A stretch of 64,000 nt of DNA, taken from Roseovarius halotolerans. GTDB lineage: Bacteria; Pseudomonadota; Alphaproteobacteria; Rhodobacterales; Rhodobacteraceae. The notes under the pieces were generated by a model. The model had not been told where the DNA came from. It made no database searches and worked only from the letters and a program-made list of their open reading frames with translations. Location: positions 62,001 to 126,000 of the forward strand of contig NZ_FWFU01000004.1 of the NCBI RefSeq assembly GCF_900172255.1, read 5' to 3'. Positions 1 through 8,376 of the stretch are shown here, piece by piece. Each line of letters starts with the position of its first letter. Position 1 is the stretch's first letter. The position numbers were made by a program, and so were the translations under genes.

Positions 1-1
1 C

Positions 2-919
2 CTGGTCCTCGTCGAGGGGGTCTACCTGACGATTTTCGGGCGCTCTATCAGCCTGAACAGCCGGGTAAACCGCCGTCTCGAGATGCTGGACAAGTCCGGC
101 AACCGCGAAGAGGTGATGGAAAAGCTGCGCAAGGAGATGCAACAGCATCTCAAGGCGCGCAACATCCCGATCTATGCGATCCTGTCGGAAAAGGCGCAAA
201 AGGCGGCCATCGCCTTTACGCCCAGACAACTGATCATGCTGATGGTCGCGGTGACCGGGCTCGCCTTTGTGGGCCTGTCCATCGGCACCGATACCAGCGT
301 CCCGGTCCGTGTCCTGCTGGCCGTGGTGATCGGCGTCGGGGGTGTCTTTACCTGGATCAACATGAAGGCCAACAAGCGCATGGCCATGTTCGAGGAGCAA
401 CTGCCTGACGCCATCGAACTGATGGTGCGCAGCCTGCGCGTGGGGCATCCGTTCGCCTCGGCGATCTCGATCGTTTCCAACGAGGTGGCAGATCCGCTGG
501 CGACCGAATTCGGTATCATCGCGGACGAAGCCGCCTATGGGCGCGACATGGGCGAAGCGCTCAAGGACCTGGCCGAACGGCTGGACATGCAGGATCTCCG
601 CTTCCTTGCGGTCGCAGTCACGATCCAGCAGCAATCGGGCGGTAACCTGGCCGAAATCCTCGACGGCCTCGCCAAGGTGATCCGCGCCCGCTTTCGCCTG
701 TTTCGCCGTGTCAAGGCGATCACCGCCGAGGCGAAATGGTCCGGCAAGTTCCTGTCGGGCTTTCCCATCCTGGCGCTGATCGGCATCCAGCTGATCGACC
801 CGAACTACTACGACGAAGCGATGGAACATCCATACTTCATCCCCGCATGTCTGATCGTGGGCACCTTCCTGGTCGCCAACCTCTTCGTCATGCGCGCGCT
901 CGTGAACATCAAGGTCTGA
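2..919 (+). CDS. tadB: Tad pilus inner-membrane platform protein TadB (5' truncated)
   Basis: Type II secretion F-family platform protein of the Tad (tight adherence) pilus. With TadC it forms the inner-membrane base on which the pilus is assembled. The open frame runs in from the left window edge with no stop, so 305 codons of the C-terminal part are visible. Two hydrophobic segments are followed by the T2SSF domain (DAIELMVRSLRVG is typical), and hydrophobic segments close the C-terminus. tadC follows 16 bp later and pilus TPR and peptidase genes after it, which fixes the assignment. The ATG at 83 is internal, because the frame upstream of it codes and reads through. Confidence 0.93.
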   Translation: MVLVEGVYLTIFGRSISLNSRVNRRLEMLDKSGNREEVMEKLRKEMQQHLKARNIPIYAILSEKAQKAAIAFTPRQLIMLMVAVTGLAFVGLSIGTDTSVPVRVLLAVVIGVGGVFTWINMKANKRMAMFEEQLPDAIELMVRSLRVGHPFASAISIVSNEVADPLATEFGIIADEAAYGRDMGEALKDLAERLDMQDLRFLAVAVTIQQQSGGNLAEILDGLAKVIRARFRLFRRVKAITAEAKWSGKFLSGFPILALIGIQLIDPNYYDEAMEHPYFIPACLIVGTFLVANLFVMRALVNIKV

Positions 920-935
920 AAAGGAATCCGACAAG

Positions 936-1922
936 ATGGAAATCTTCGACCAGATCCAGGGCGGCCTGATCAGCGCTCTTGGCCCGTTCGGCCCCCTGAT
1001 CGTTGTCGGCACGCTGGGCGTCGTCCTCGTGGCGTTGATGATCCCGGTGCTGATCCGCGATTCCAAGGACCCGCTGGAGAAGCTCAAGAAGGACCAGCGC
1101 GGACAGTCGCGCCCGACCGGATCGGAAACCGTTCATCTGCGGACCAACCGGCGCAACGAGAAGCTGGACAAATACGCCAACTTCCTCGAACCGCAGGACG
1201 CCAAGGCGCTGTCGCAGATGCGCCTGACCCTGATGCAGGCCGGCTATCGCAACCGCGACGCAGTGCGCTATTTCCATTTTGCGCAGCTTGCGCTGGCACT
1301 GGGGCTTCTGACCGCTGGCGTGATCTATTTCCTGTTGTTCGTATCGAACGACCAAACCAGCGCGCAAGAAGCCGTCATGTATATCCTCGGTCCCGGCGCC
1401 GTGGGCTATCTCATGCCCAAATACTGGGTCACCAAGCGCCAGCAAAAGCGCCAGGAGGAGATCACGGACGGGTTCCCCGACAGTCTCGACATGATGCTGA
1501 CCTGCGTCGAGGCCGGACAGTCGCTTGACCAGTCGATCATCCGCGTCGCCAAGGAGATCGCCGCCTCCTATCCCGCGCTGGCCGAGGAATACCAGATCGT
1601 GTCCCAGCAGGTGAAAGCGGGTCGGGACAAGGCCTCGGTGCTCAACGAGATGGCCGAACGCTGTGGCGTGCAGGATATTTCCAGCTTCGTGACCGTGCTG
1701 GTTCAGTCGCAGACCTTCGGCACCTCGATCGCTGATGCTTTGCGGGTCTATGCGGGCGAGATGCGTGACAAACGAGTCATGCGGGCCGAAGAAAAGGCCA
1801 ACAAGCTGCCGACAAAGATGACATTGGCGACGATGATGCTTACAGTTCCGCCACTGCTTATCATCCTGGTCGGCCCTTCGATTCTCGGTATCATGGAACT
1901 GTTCACGATGGCCGGCCAATAA
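936..1922 (+). CDS. tadC: Tad pilus inner-membrane platform protein TadC
   Basis: 328-aa T2SSF-family protein, the second half of the Tad platform. An N-terminal membrane segment (about residues 18-38) precedes a charged cytoplasmic stretch, a membrane pair near 110-160, the T2SSF domain (about 180-300, with DGFPDSLDMMLTCVEAG) and a C-terminal hydrophobic helix. AAGGA lies ahead of the ATG, supporting this start. It belongs to one operon with tadB and the following TPR genes. Family knowledge: TadB and TadC are paralogous half-size GspF-like proteins. Confidence 0.94.
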   Translation: MEIFDQIQGGLISALGPFGPLIVVGTLGVVLVALMIPVLIRDSKDPLEKLKKDQRGQSRPTGSETVHLRTNRRNEKLDKYANFLEPQDAKALSQMRLTLMQAGYRNRDAVRYFHFAQLALALGLLTAGVIYFLLFVSNDQTSAQEAVMYILGPGAVGYLMPKYWVTKRQQKRQEEITDGFPDSLDMMLTCVEAGQSLDQSIIRVAKEIAASYPALAEEYQIVSQQVKAGRDKASVLNEMAERCGVQDISSFVTVLVQSQTFGTSIADALRVYAGEMRDKRVMRAEEKANKLPTKMTLATMMLTVPPLLIILVGPSILGIMELFTMAGQ

Positions 1923-1934
1923 CGGCGAGGCGAC

Positions 1935-2486
1935 ATGATACGGGCAGGGGCAACTCTGGCATTGGTGACCGCCCTGGCTGCTTGCAGCCCGGGCGTTTCG
2001 CATGAAGGACCTTATGCGCCGGGCGTGGCGCGCAACGGCGAAACGGTCGACGGCCTTCTGGTGGGACATCGCCTGATGGATGCGGGCGAACACGAACTGG
2101 CGCTCGACGCCTATTCGCGCGCCGCATTGCAACATGGCATGACCGCGGATGTCCTGGCCGGGCTCGGCAGCGCCAATCTCGGCCTTGGCCGTCTTGGCAC
2201 CGCCGAACGCCTGCTGCGCGACGCCATCGAGAAGGACGCGGACTCCCCCGAGATCTGGAACAACCTGGGCGTGGTCCTGATGGAAAAGGGCGAGATAAAC
2301 GAAGCAGCGCAGGTGTTTCGCCGCGCATATGGATTCGACAATGGCGCAAGTGACGCAATCCGCGACAATCTGCGCTTAGCTCTCGCAAAATCGGAAGAAA
2401 ACTATTATGCTGGTGTGCAAGAACAAGACTATAAACTGGTTCGGCGTGGCAGTAGCGACTATCTGATCCGCCGCATACCGGGATAA
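1935..2486 (+). CDS. TPR lipoprotein of the Tad cluster (TadD-like)
   Basis: 183-aa protein with an N-terminal lipoprotein signal: a hydrophobic stretch ends in the lipobox LAAC (Cys about residue 17). Two to three tetratricopeptide repeats follow (about residues 40-145, including the WNNLGVVLMEKGEINEA-type repeat). It probably sits at the inner face of the outer membrane as a Tad assembly factor, a pilotin-like role known for TadD-type proteins. It starts 12 bp after tadC and is followed by a second TPR lipoprotein, so the cluster has two TadD-like genes. Which one matches classical TadD cannot be decided here. Confidence 0.85.
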   Translation: MIRAGATLALVTALAACSPGVSHEGPYAPGVARNGETVDGLLVGHRLMDAGEHELALDAYSRAALQHGMTADVLAGLGSANLGLGRLGTAERLLRDAIEKDADSPEIWNNLGVVLMEKGEINEAAQVFRRAYGFDNGASDAIRDNLRLALAKSEENYYAGVQEQDYKLVRRGSSDYLIRRIPG

Positions 2487-2519
2487 GGCAGAGGCAGAGG
2501 CAGTAAAAGGACGCAAAAA

Positions 2520-3377
2520 ATGCGCCGACCTATCTTTATTTCCCTGTGCATGACAGGCGCTATCGCCCTTGCGGGCTGCGGAGAGTCAAAGGATGCCGAC
2601 GTTGATCGCGCATTCCAGAGCGTCAATGTCGTGGATGAAAGCAACCTCAACGACGTGATGCTGAACGTGGCCGATGCCAACGAGGCGGTCTCGTATTTCC
2701 AGCGCGCCACCGGCGAGAAACCCGACCGGATCGACCTCAGGCGTGGCCTTGCCAAATCGCTGGTGCGCGCCAAGCGCAGCACCGAGGCGGTCTCGGCCTG
2801 GAAATCCGTGGTCGCGCATGAAGATGTCACCAACGAAGACCGGGTCGAATACGCCGACGCGCTGATCCGCAACAACGAATGGAAACGCGCTGACGAGGTG
2901 CTGGATTCCATCCCCCCGACCCATGAGACCTTCAAGCGTTATCGCCTCGAGGCGATGATCGCCGACAGCAACCAGGACTGGAAGAAAGCCGACAGCTTTT
3001 ACGAAACCGCCGTGGGCCTGACCACGCGCCCGGCGGGCGTGATGAACAACTGGGGCTATTCCAAGCTGACGCGCGGCGATTACAGCGGCGCCGAGCGGCT
3101 GTTCTCGGATGCGATCCGCCAGGACAACGCGTTGTTCACCGCCAAGAACAACCTCGTTCTCGCGCGCGGTGCGCAGAAGAAATACGTGCTGCCGGTCATC
3201 CCGACCAGCCAGGAAGAACGCGCCCAGCTGATGTATACGCTTGGCCTTTCGGCGATCAAGCAGGGCGACACCGAGATCGGCAAGGGGTTGCTGCGCGACG
3301 CGATCGAAACTCATCCCCAGCATTTCGAGGCCGCCGCGCGCAGCCTGAACGCCCTTGAGGGCAATGTCAGCAACTGA
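2520..3377 (+). CDS. TPR lipoprotein of the Tad cluster (TadD)
   Basis: 285-aa protein with a lipoprotein signal peptide ending in LAGC (Cys about residue 20) and several TPR units over roughly residues 50-270, including a canonical one near MNNWGYSKLTRGDYSGAE. Family knowledge: TadD lipoproteins are needed for assembly of the Tad secretin and pilus. An AGGA-type ribosome site precedes the ATG. It is the larger of two adjacent TPR lipoproteins and lies directly upstream of the prepilin peptidase. This one is the better TadD candidate by length. Confidence 0.86.
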   Translation: MRRPIFISLCMTGAIALAGCGESKDADVDRAFQSVNVVDESNLNDVMLNVADANEAVSYFQRATGEKPDRIDLRRGLAKSLVRAKRSTEAVSAWKSVVAHEDVTNEDRVEYADALIRNNEWKRADEVLDSIPPTHETFKRYRLEAMIADSNQDWKKADSFYETAVGLTTRPAGVMNNWGYSKLTRGDYSGAERLFSDAIRQDNALFTAKNNLVLARGAQKKYVLPVIPTSQEERAQLMYTLGLSAIKQGDTEIGKGLLRDAIETHPQHFEAAARSLNALEGNVSN

Positions 3378-3404
3378 TCCGGACCCGAGCTTCACGAGAC
3401 GCCC

Positions 3405-3905
3405 ATGTCGCTTCATATCACTGTTCAGCAGGCCCTGTGGTTTCTGCCTCTCGCGTTACCGATCTGCCTCTGGGTGATCTGGAGCGACCTGCGCGCCATG
3501 CGCATCCCCAACAAGGCTGTCCTGTCGCTGGCGGGGGTATTCCTCGTGGTCGGGCTCTTCGTGGTGCCGCAGCCGGAATATCTGTGGCGGCTGGTTGCGC
3601 TGGTGGTCATGCTGGTGATCGGCATGCTGGCCAATGCGGCGGGCATGATGGGGGCCGGGGATTCCAAGTTCCTCGCCGCCGCCGCGCCCTTTGTCGCCCT
3701 GGGCGACTTCACCTTGATGATGATCATCCTCGCCACCAACATGATCGCCTGCTACGCCACCCATCGGCTGGTCAGGGCAAGCCCTCTCAGTCAGTTGGCG
3801 CCGGACTGGGCAAGCTGGTCGAGCGGGCCGAAATTTCCGATGGGATTCGCGCTTGGCAGCACCTTGGTGATCTATCTCGGACTGGGCATCGCCTTCGGCA
3901 GCTGA
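3405..3905 (+). CDS. cpaA: Prepilin peptidase CpaA/TadV (A24 family)
   Basis: 166-aa polytopic membrane aspartyl protease that processes Flp prepilins and pseudopilins. Both catalytic aspartates are visible: Asp28 in the WSDLRAMRIPN motif and Asp86 in the GAGDSKF motif (the GxGD signature). It lacks the N-terminal methylase domain of PilD-type enzymes, as expected for the short CpaA/TadV class. About four to five membrane helices span the length. It lies 27 bp after the TPR gene in the Tad operon. Confidence 0.94.
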   Translation: MSLHITVQQALWFLPLALPICLWVIWSDLRAMRIPNKAVLSLAGVFLVVGLFVVPQPEYLWRLVALVVMLVIGMLANAAGMMGAGDSKFLAAAAPFVALGDFTLMMIILATNMIACYATHRLVRASPLSQLAPDWASWSSGPKFPMGFALGSTLVIYLGLGIAFGS

Positions 3906-4041
3906 GCCGCCCGGCCCCCTGCCCCGCACCTGCCCGACCCTCTCCTTAATTTCTGCATCTTTGCGCGCCATGTTCGCACCATGGCCCCGCCGCTGCGCGG
4001 GGCACATTTGACGTGCAACACCAATCCGCGGGCAGAGACCG

Positions 4042-5355
4042 ATGAACATGCAACCCACCCAGACGGGCGTCCAGCCGCCTCCTCCCCCGAGCGGCCTTCA
4101 GGAGATGCAGCTGCCGATCGTCATGATGCGCGACATCCTGATCAAGACCATGTTCCGCAAGAACGTGGATACCGCCAGCGAGCTGTCCGAGGCAATCTGC
4201 CTGCCGCGCGCCGTGACGCAGGAACTGATCGACCTTGCACGCGAACAGAAACTGGTCGAGGCGACAGGCACGCTGAACGCCAATTCGGGCGGCGAGATGG
4301 GGTTCCAGCTGACGGATGCGGGCAAGTCCCGCGCACTTGATGCCCTGTCCCAGTCGGAATATTACGGCGCCATGCCGGTGCCGCTGGCTGCCTATCGCGA
4401 ACAGGTCAAACGCCAGTCGATCCGCAACATCCAGATCACCCGCAACGAACTGACCGCCGCCATGGGCCATCTGGTGCTGCCCGACAGCCTGCTGGATCAC
4501 CTTGGGCCGGCGGTGTCGGCCGGCCGCTCGATCCTGATGTATGGCCCGCCGGGCAACGGTAAATCGAGCATCTCGAACGGGATCCGCGACGCCATGGGCG
4601 ACCGGGTCTATGTGCCCCGCGCCATCGAATATTCCGGCCAGGTCATCACGGTCTACGACCCGATCGTGCATTCCAAGGCCGAGGTGGAAAAGGACGATCC
4701 CAACAGCCTGCGCCGCAAACGCACCTTCGACACCCGATATGTGCAATGCGAGCGCCCCACCGTGGTCACCGGCGGCGAACTGAGCCTCAACATGCTGGAC
4801 CTGGTCTATAACCCCACGGCACGCACCTATCAGGCGCCATTGCAGCTGAAATCCACCGGCGGCATCTTCATCGTCGACGACCTTGGCCGCCAGGCCGAAC
4901 CGCCCCAGGCGCTGGTCAACCGCTGGATCGTGCCGCTCGAGGAATCCAAGGATATTCTCGCGCTGCAATCGGGCGAGAAGTTCGAGGTGCCTTTCGACAC
5001 GCTGGTGATCTTCTCGACCAACTTTCACCCCAACGAGATCTTCGACCAGGCCGCGCTGCGCCGGATCTTCTTCAAGATCAAGATCGACGGGCCGAACCAG
5101 GAAAACTTCCTCAAGATCTTCGCGATGGTCGCCAAGAAAAAGCAGATGCCCCTGGACGAAGCCGCGCTGGTCCACCTGCTCAAGGTCAAGTACCCCACCA
5201 TCGACAACATCTATGCCAATTATCAGCCGGTCTTCCTGATCGACCAGATGATCTCGATCTGCGAATTCGAGGGCATCCCCTATCAGATGAGCCCCGAACT
5301 GATCGACAGGGCCTGGGCGAACATGTTCGTCAAGGACGAGAAAATCGTGAAATAG
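4042..5355 (+). CDS. Tad-associated AAA+ ATPase with N-terminal winged-helix-like region
   Basis: 437-aa AAA+ family protein. A short Pro-rich leader is followed by a roughly 80-residue helical segment resembling a winged helix (about 25-110), then the ATPase core. The Walker A motif GPPGNGKS starts at residue 168 with Lys174, and the Walker B motif GGIFIVDD ends at Asp279-Asp280. The sensor-1 region includes IFSTN. This is not TadA/CpaF, the secretion ATPase, which lies outside the window. It follows cpaA by 136 bp in the same direction, and such an ATPase commonly accompanies tad clusters in Rhodobacteraceae (recollection, not searched). Its exact role is unknown to me; remodelling of pilus components is an inference. 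Confidence 0.8.
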   Translation: MNMQPTQTGVQPPPPPSGLQEMQLPIVMMRDILIKTMFRKNVDTASELSEAICLPRAVTQELIDLAREQKLVEATGTLNANSGGEMGFQLTDAGKSRALDALSQSEYYGAMPVPLAAYREQVKRQSIRNIQITRNELTAAMGHLVLPDSLLDHLGPAVSAGRSILMYGPPGNGKSSISNGIRDAMGDRVYVPRAIEYSGQVITVYDPIVHSKAEVEKDDPNSLRRKRTFDTRYVQCERPTVVTGGELSLNMLDLVYNPTARTYQAPLQLKSTGGIFIVDDLGRQAEPPQALVNRWIVPLEESKDILALQSGEKFEVPFDTLVIFSTNFHPNEIFDQAALRRIFFKIKIDGPNQENFLKIFAMVAKKKQMPLDEAALVHLLKVKYPTIDNIYANYQPVFLIDQMISICEFEGIPYQMSPELIDRAWANMFVKDEKIVK

Positions 5356-5372
5356 GCGCGCCCGCGCCGCCC

Positions 5373-5858
5373 TTATGGGGCGAAGATCGCCTTCAGGATC
5401 ACCGCCTCGGCCGCACGGTCGCCGCCCGACAGGCTCGAAAGGGTCTGGCCCGGCGCCATCTCGTATCCCGCCGCGGCGAGCCGGTCATGCACCATTGCCG
5501 GATCATCCTGCGACAGCGCGATGATCCGCGCGACCGGGGCCTCGGCCAACCCCTGCATTACAGCCTTGACCGGGCTGCCGCCCGCGCCACCCGCGAGCGG
5601 GAGGAAAGAGGCCGCCAGAACCAGCACGAAACCGGCGATCACGCCACGCGCAAGCGGTCGCTTGAGATAGGTGCGAAAGGCACGGAAATTGACCGCGAGA
5701 TGCAGCCCCACGCCCAGAACCAGCGCCCAACTCAGCCATTCATGCGCCGGTTTGTTCAAGGCGGTATCGAAGTGAAAGAACATGAGCACCCCGGTCACGG
5801 CGCTGAGAAGGAACGCCCCGATGGTGATCGGGGTTGCGAATTGGCGCAAACTGGGCAT
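5373..5858 (-). CDS. DUF4405-like small membrane protein, possible heme binder
   Basis: 161-aa protein with about three membrane helices (residues 12-28, 40-57, 66-85) and a soluble tail of about 70 residues. His29, His39 and His53 sit at or near helix ends, as in DUF4405 or cytochrome b561-like bundles that bind heme; heme binding is inference. I chose the ATG at 5858 because AAGAGAG lies 9 nt upstream. The frame is open further upstream but without a recognisable signal. It is convergent with the Tad ATPase gene, and its function is unknown. Confidence 0.65.
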   Translation of the reverse strand: MPSLRQFATPITIGAFLLSAVTGVLMFFHFDTALNKPAHEWLSWALVLGVGLHLAVNFRAFRTYLKRPLARGVIAGFVLVLAASFLPLAGGAGGSPVKAVMQGLAEAPVARIIALSQDDPAMVHDRLAAAGYEMAPGQTLSSLSGGDRAAEAVILKAIFAP

Positions 5859-5986
5859 TGGCTGGCTCTCTTTATCAGGGACATATCGTTCCTGAAACGT
5901 GCCGGGCCGCGATTTCCGGCGCGCGCACCGCGCAAGGCCGCCATGCATCCGCCGTTCGGCTGACCCCGGCCCGGATGGAGCGGCGC

Positions 5987-6829
5987 TCAGTTGCGTCCGG
6001 CGACCATCACCCCATTCTGCGCCTGTTGCGCAATGATACCCATGTCCTCGAGGTTGCCGCGATAGGTACGGCTGACCGGCACCCGGTCACCGTTCTTCAG
6101 CAACAGGAACATCTTGTGCGCGTTCTCTCGCTCGACCCGTTCGATCGCGTCGCGGGCCACCCAATGCGAGCGGTGAACACAACACCCCTCGGCCGGTTCC
6201 ATCTCGTCGATTGCATCCGAAAGACGCAGCCGCAGGATTTGCGCGCCGCGTGTCGTCACCACGTCGACGTAATGATCATTGGCACTGAGCCGCAACACCG
6301 GCGCACGGACATCTTCCTCCAGACGCCGCAACAGGCGCGGGCCCGGAAACGTGTTGGCCCCAAGCGTGTCCCGCAAGCCCGAACGCAGGGGGACCGGGGT
6401 CAACCGGCAAATCTGGCGCCGCAGCGCCAGCACGCCGAAGGAAATCACGAACGTATTGAACACGACCCCCCTGAGGTTGATCAGCCCCGTGGGTGCATCC
6501 GGTTGGAGGCTGGTGCGCAACAGCCAGATCATCGGCCCCAGAATGACAGCGATCAGAAACGCGACGAAAGGATCGAAGAGGAAGGGATGTTTCTCGCCCA
6601 GGATCATCAGGGCAGTGGCATACATCGCATAGCCGAAAAGGATGCCCCCGGTCGTCACCAGCCCCCAGTAGAATGCGCGCTCTAACAGATCCATCCCCAG
6701 GAATGTGCCAAACGGGCCTGCAACCGTCGCGACGACAACGCAGGTGATCCAGATGAACACCGTGGTTGGCGCGCCGATCGTGCTGAATGTCTCCGAAAAG
6801 ACGAAACGAAGTTTAGCGAAATCAATCAT
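5987..6829 (-). CDS. Membrane-anchored LytTR-family DNA-binding regulator
   Basis: 280-aa protein. The N-terminal half holds about four hydrophobic helices (roughly 20-40, 50-75, 85-108, 122-142). The C-terminal half (about 178-275) is a LytTR DNA-binding domain, with the ANDHYVDVVT strand and the VSRTYRGNLE end typical of the fold. There is no receiver domain, so it belongs to the one-component membrane LytTR type; the signal sensed is unknown. It is transcribed alone, divergent from the thioesterase at 6936. Direct regulation of a neighbouring gene is possible but not shown by the sequence. Confidence 0.82.
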   Translation of the reverse strand: MIDFAKLRFVFSETFSTIGAPTTVFIWITCVVVATVAGPFGTFLGMDLLERAFYWGLVTTGGILFGYAMYATALMILGEKHPFLFDPFVAFLIAVILGPMIWLLRTSLQPDAPTGLINLRGVVFNTFVISFGVLALRRQICRLTPVPLRSGLRDTLGANTFPGPRLLRRLEEDVRAPVLRLSANDHYVDVVTTRGAQILRLRLSDAIDEMEPAEGCCVHRSHWVARDAIERVERENAHKMFLLLKNGDRVPVSRTYRGNLEDMGIIAQQAQNGVMVAGRN

Positions 6830-6935
6830 CTGGACCCGATTTGTGTTGCGGCATCATCCTATAGAGGTTTTGATCGCGTGCCAACGGTGCACACGGTGGC
6901 GCCGCCCTGCCACAGCAAAAGGCTCTCGCCGTCAG

Positions 6936-7376
6936 ATGAACGACTTCAGACCGGTTTCCCCCGCCGTGGATCAAAGGATCCGCAACAGTTTCGCCACGCA
7001 ATCCATGATGACGACGCTGGGTGCGGAACTTGTGCATGTCGCGGCTGGCGCCACGGAGATCCACGCCCCGATCCTGCCCGGCAGCCGCCAACAGCACGGT
7101 TTCGCCCATGCAGGCCTGACCTTTGCAATCGGAGACAGTGCGGCAGGCTATGCGGCGTTATCGGTCATGCCCGAGGATCACGAGGTTCTGACCACCGAGA
7201 TGAAGATCCACCTTCTGGCGCCGGGCAAAGGCGACCTCTTGATCGCTCGCGGTAAAGTGATCAAGCCCGGTCGCCGTCTGGTCATCGTTCAGGCCGATGT
7301 CTTTGCCCGTATCGAGGGCAAGGACACCCATATCGCGATGATGACCGGCACGATGATTCCCCTCGCGCCGGCCTGA
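6936..7376 (+). CDS. PaaI-family hotdog-fold thioesterase
   Basis: 146-aa single hotdog domain. The segment HGFAHAGLTFAIGD carries the central helix and acidic catalytic residue typical of the PaaI/YdiI group that hydrolyses acyl-CoA thioesters. The ATG at 6936 gives a normal family length. The frame extends upstream to 6705, but that part overlaps the start region of the divergent LytTR gene and does not look like a hotdog protein. Substrate is unknown. Confidence 0.83.
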   Translation: MNDFRPVSPAVDQRIRNSFATQSMMTTLGAELVHVAAGATEIHAPILPGSRQQHGFAHAGLTFAIGDSAAGYAALSVMPEDHEVLTTEMKIHLLAPGKGDLLIARGKVIKPGRRLVIVQADVFARIEGKDTHIAMMTGTMIPLAPA

Positions 7377-7397
7377 AACGCGCCGTATGCCGCCTGT

Positions 7398-8300
7398 TCA
7401 GGCGGTCAGCCCCTCGGGTTCGCTCAGCCCGTTGGCGCGGCAGCAGGCGGTCACCGTATTGGCCAGAAGGCAGGCGATGGTCATCGGCCCGACCCCGCCG
7501 GGAACCGGGGTGATCGCCCCCGCCACCTCGGCGCAGCTCTCGTAATCGCAATCGCCCACGAGCCGGGTCTTGCCCTCGCCCTTTTCCGGGGCGTCGATAC
7601 GGTTGATGCCGACATCGATCACGGTTGCGCCGGGTTTGATCCAGGCGCCGGTCACCATCTCGGGGCGGCCAACGGCGGCGATCACGATATCGGCGCGCCC
7701 TGTGACCTCCTGGATATCCCTCGTGCGGCTGTGGGCGATCGTCACGGTGCAGCTGTCACCCAGCAGAAGCTGTGCCATCGGCTTGCCCACGATGTTCGAG
7801 CGCCCGATCACCACGGCATTCAGTCCCGACAGGCTGCCAAGGTGGTCGCGCAGCATCATCAGGCACCCAAGCGGCGTGCAGGGCACCATGGATTTCTGCC
7901 CGGTGCCCAACAGGCCCACATTCGAGATATGGAACCCGTCCACATCCTTGGCCGGGTCGATCGCGTTGATCACCAGATCCTCGTCGAGATGCCCCGGCAA
8001 CGGCAGTTGCACCAGTATCCCATGCACGGCGGGATCGTTGTTGAGCTGCTCGATCAAGCCCAGAAGATCCTCCTGCGCGGCATCGGCATCCAGTTTGTGC
8101 TCGTAGGAATTCATCCCGACCTCGACGGTCTGCTTGCCCTTCGAGCGCACATAGACCTGGCTCGCCGGGTCTTCGCCCACCAGCACCACAGCAAGGCCGG
8201 GAACGATCCCGTGCTCTTCCTTCAGCCGCGCCACATGGCCCGCCACCTTCTCGCGCACCCTGGCCGCGAATGCCTTGCCGTCGATGATCTGCGCCGTCAT
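7398..8300 (-). CDS. folD: Bifunctional methylene-THF dehydrogenase / methenyl-THF cyclohydrolase FolD
   Basis: 300-aa cytosolic enzyme interconverting 5,10-methylene-THF and 10-formyl-THF. Family motifs are visible: YVRSKGKQ near residue 50 with the catalytic Lys, the QLPLPGHLD stretch, the GRSNIVGKP dinucleotide-binding motif and the C-terminal [11 protein letters not shown] chose the ATG at 8300 because AAAGGAAC precedes it and MTAQIIDGK is the usual FolD N-terminus. It lies 76 bp downstream of fhs in the same direction, so the pair probably forms a one-carbon operon. Confidence 0.96.
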   Translation of the reverse strand: MTAQIIDGKAFAARVREKVAGHVARLKEEHGIVPGLAVVLVGEDPASQVYVRSKGKQTVEVGMNSYEHKLDADAAQEDLLGLIEQLNNDPAVHGILVQLPLPGHLDEDLVINAIDPAKDVDGFHISNVGLLGTGQKSMVPCTPLGCLMMLRDHLGSLSGLNAVVIGRSNIVGKPMAQLLLGDSCTVTIAHSRTRDIQEVTGRADIVIAAVGRPEMVTGAWIKPGATVIDVGINRIDAPEKGEGKTRLVGDCDYESCAEVAGAITPVPGGVGPMTIACLLANTVTACCRANGLSEPEGLTA

Positions 8301-8376
8301 CGCTGTTCCTTTCGCAAATGGATCGCACTCGCGCCCCGCATACATAGACGGGGCGCGGGACTTCAAGCGTCGTCGT

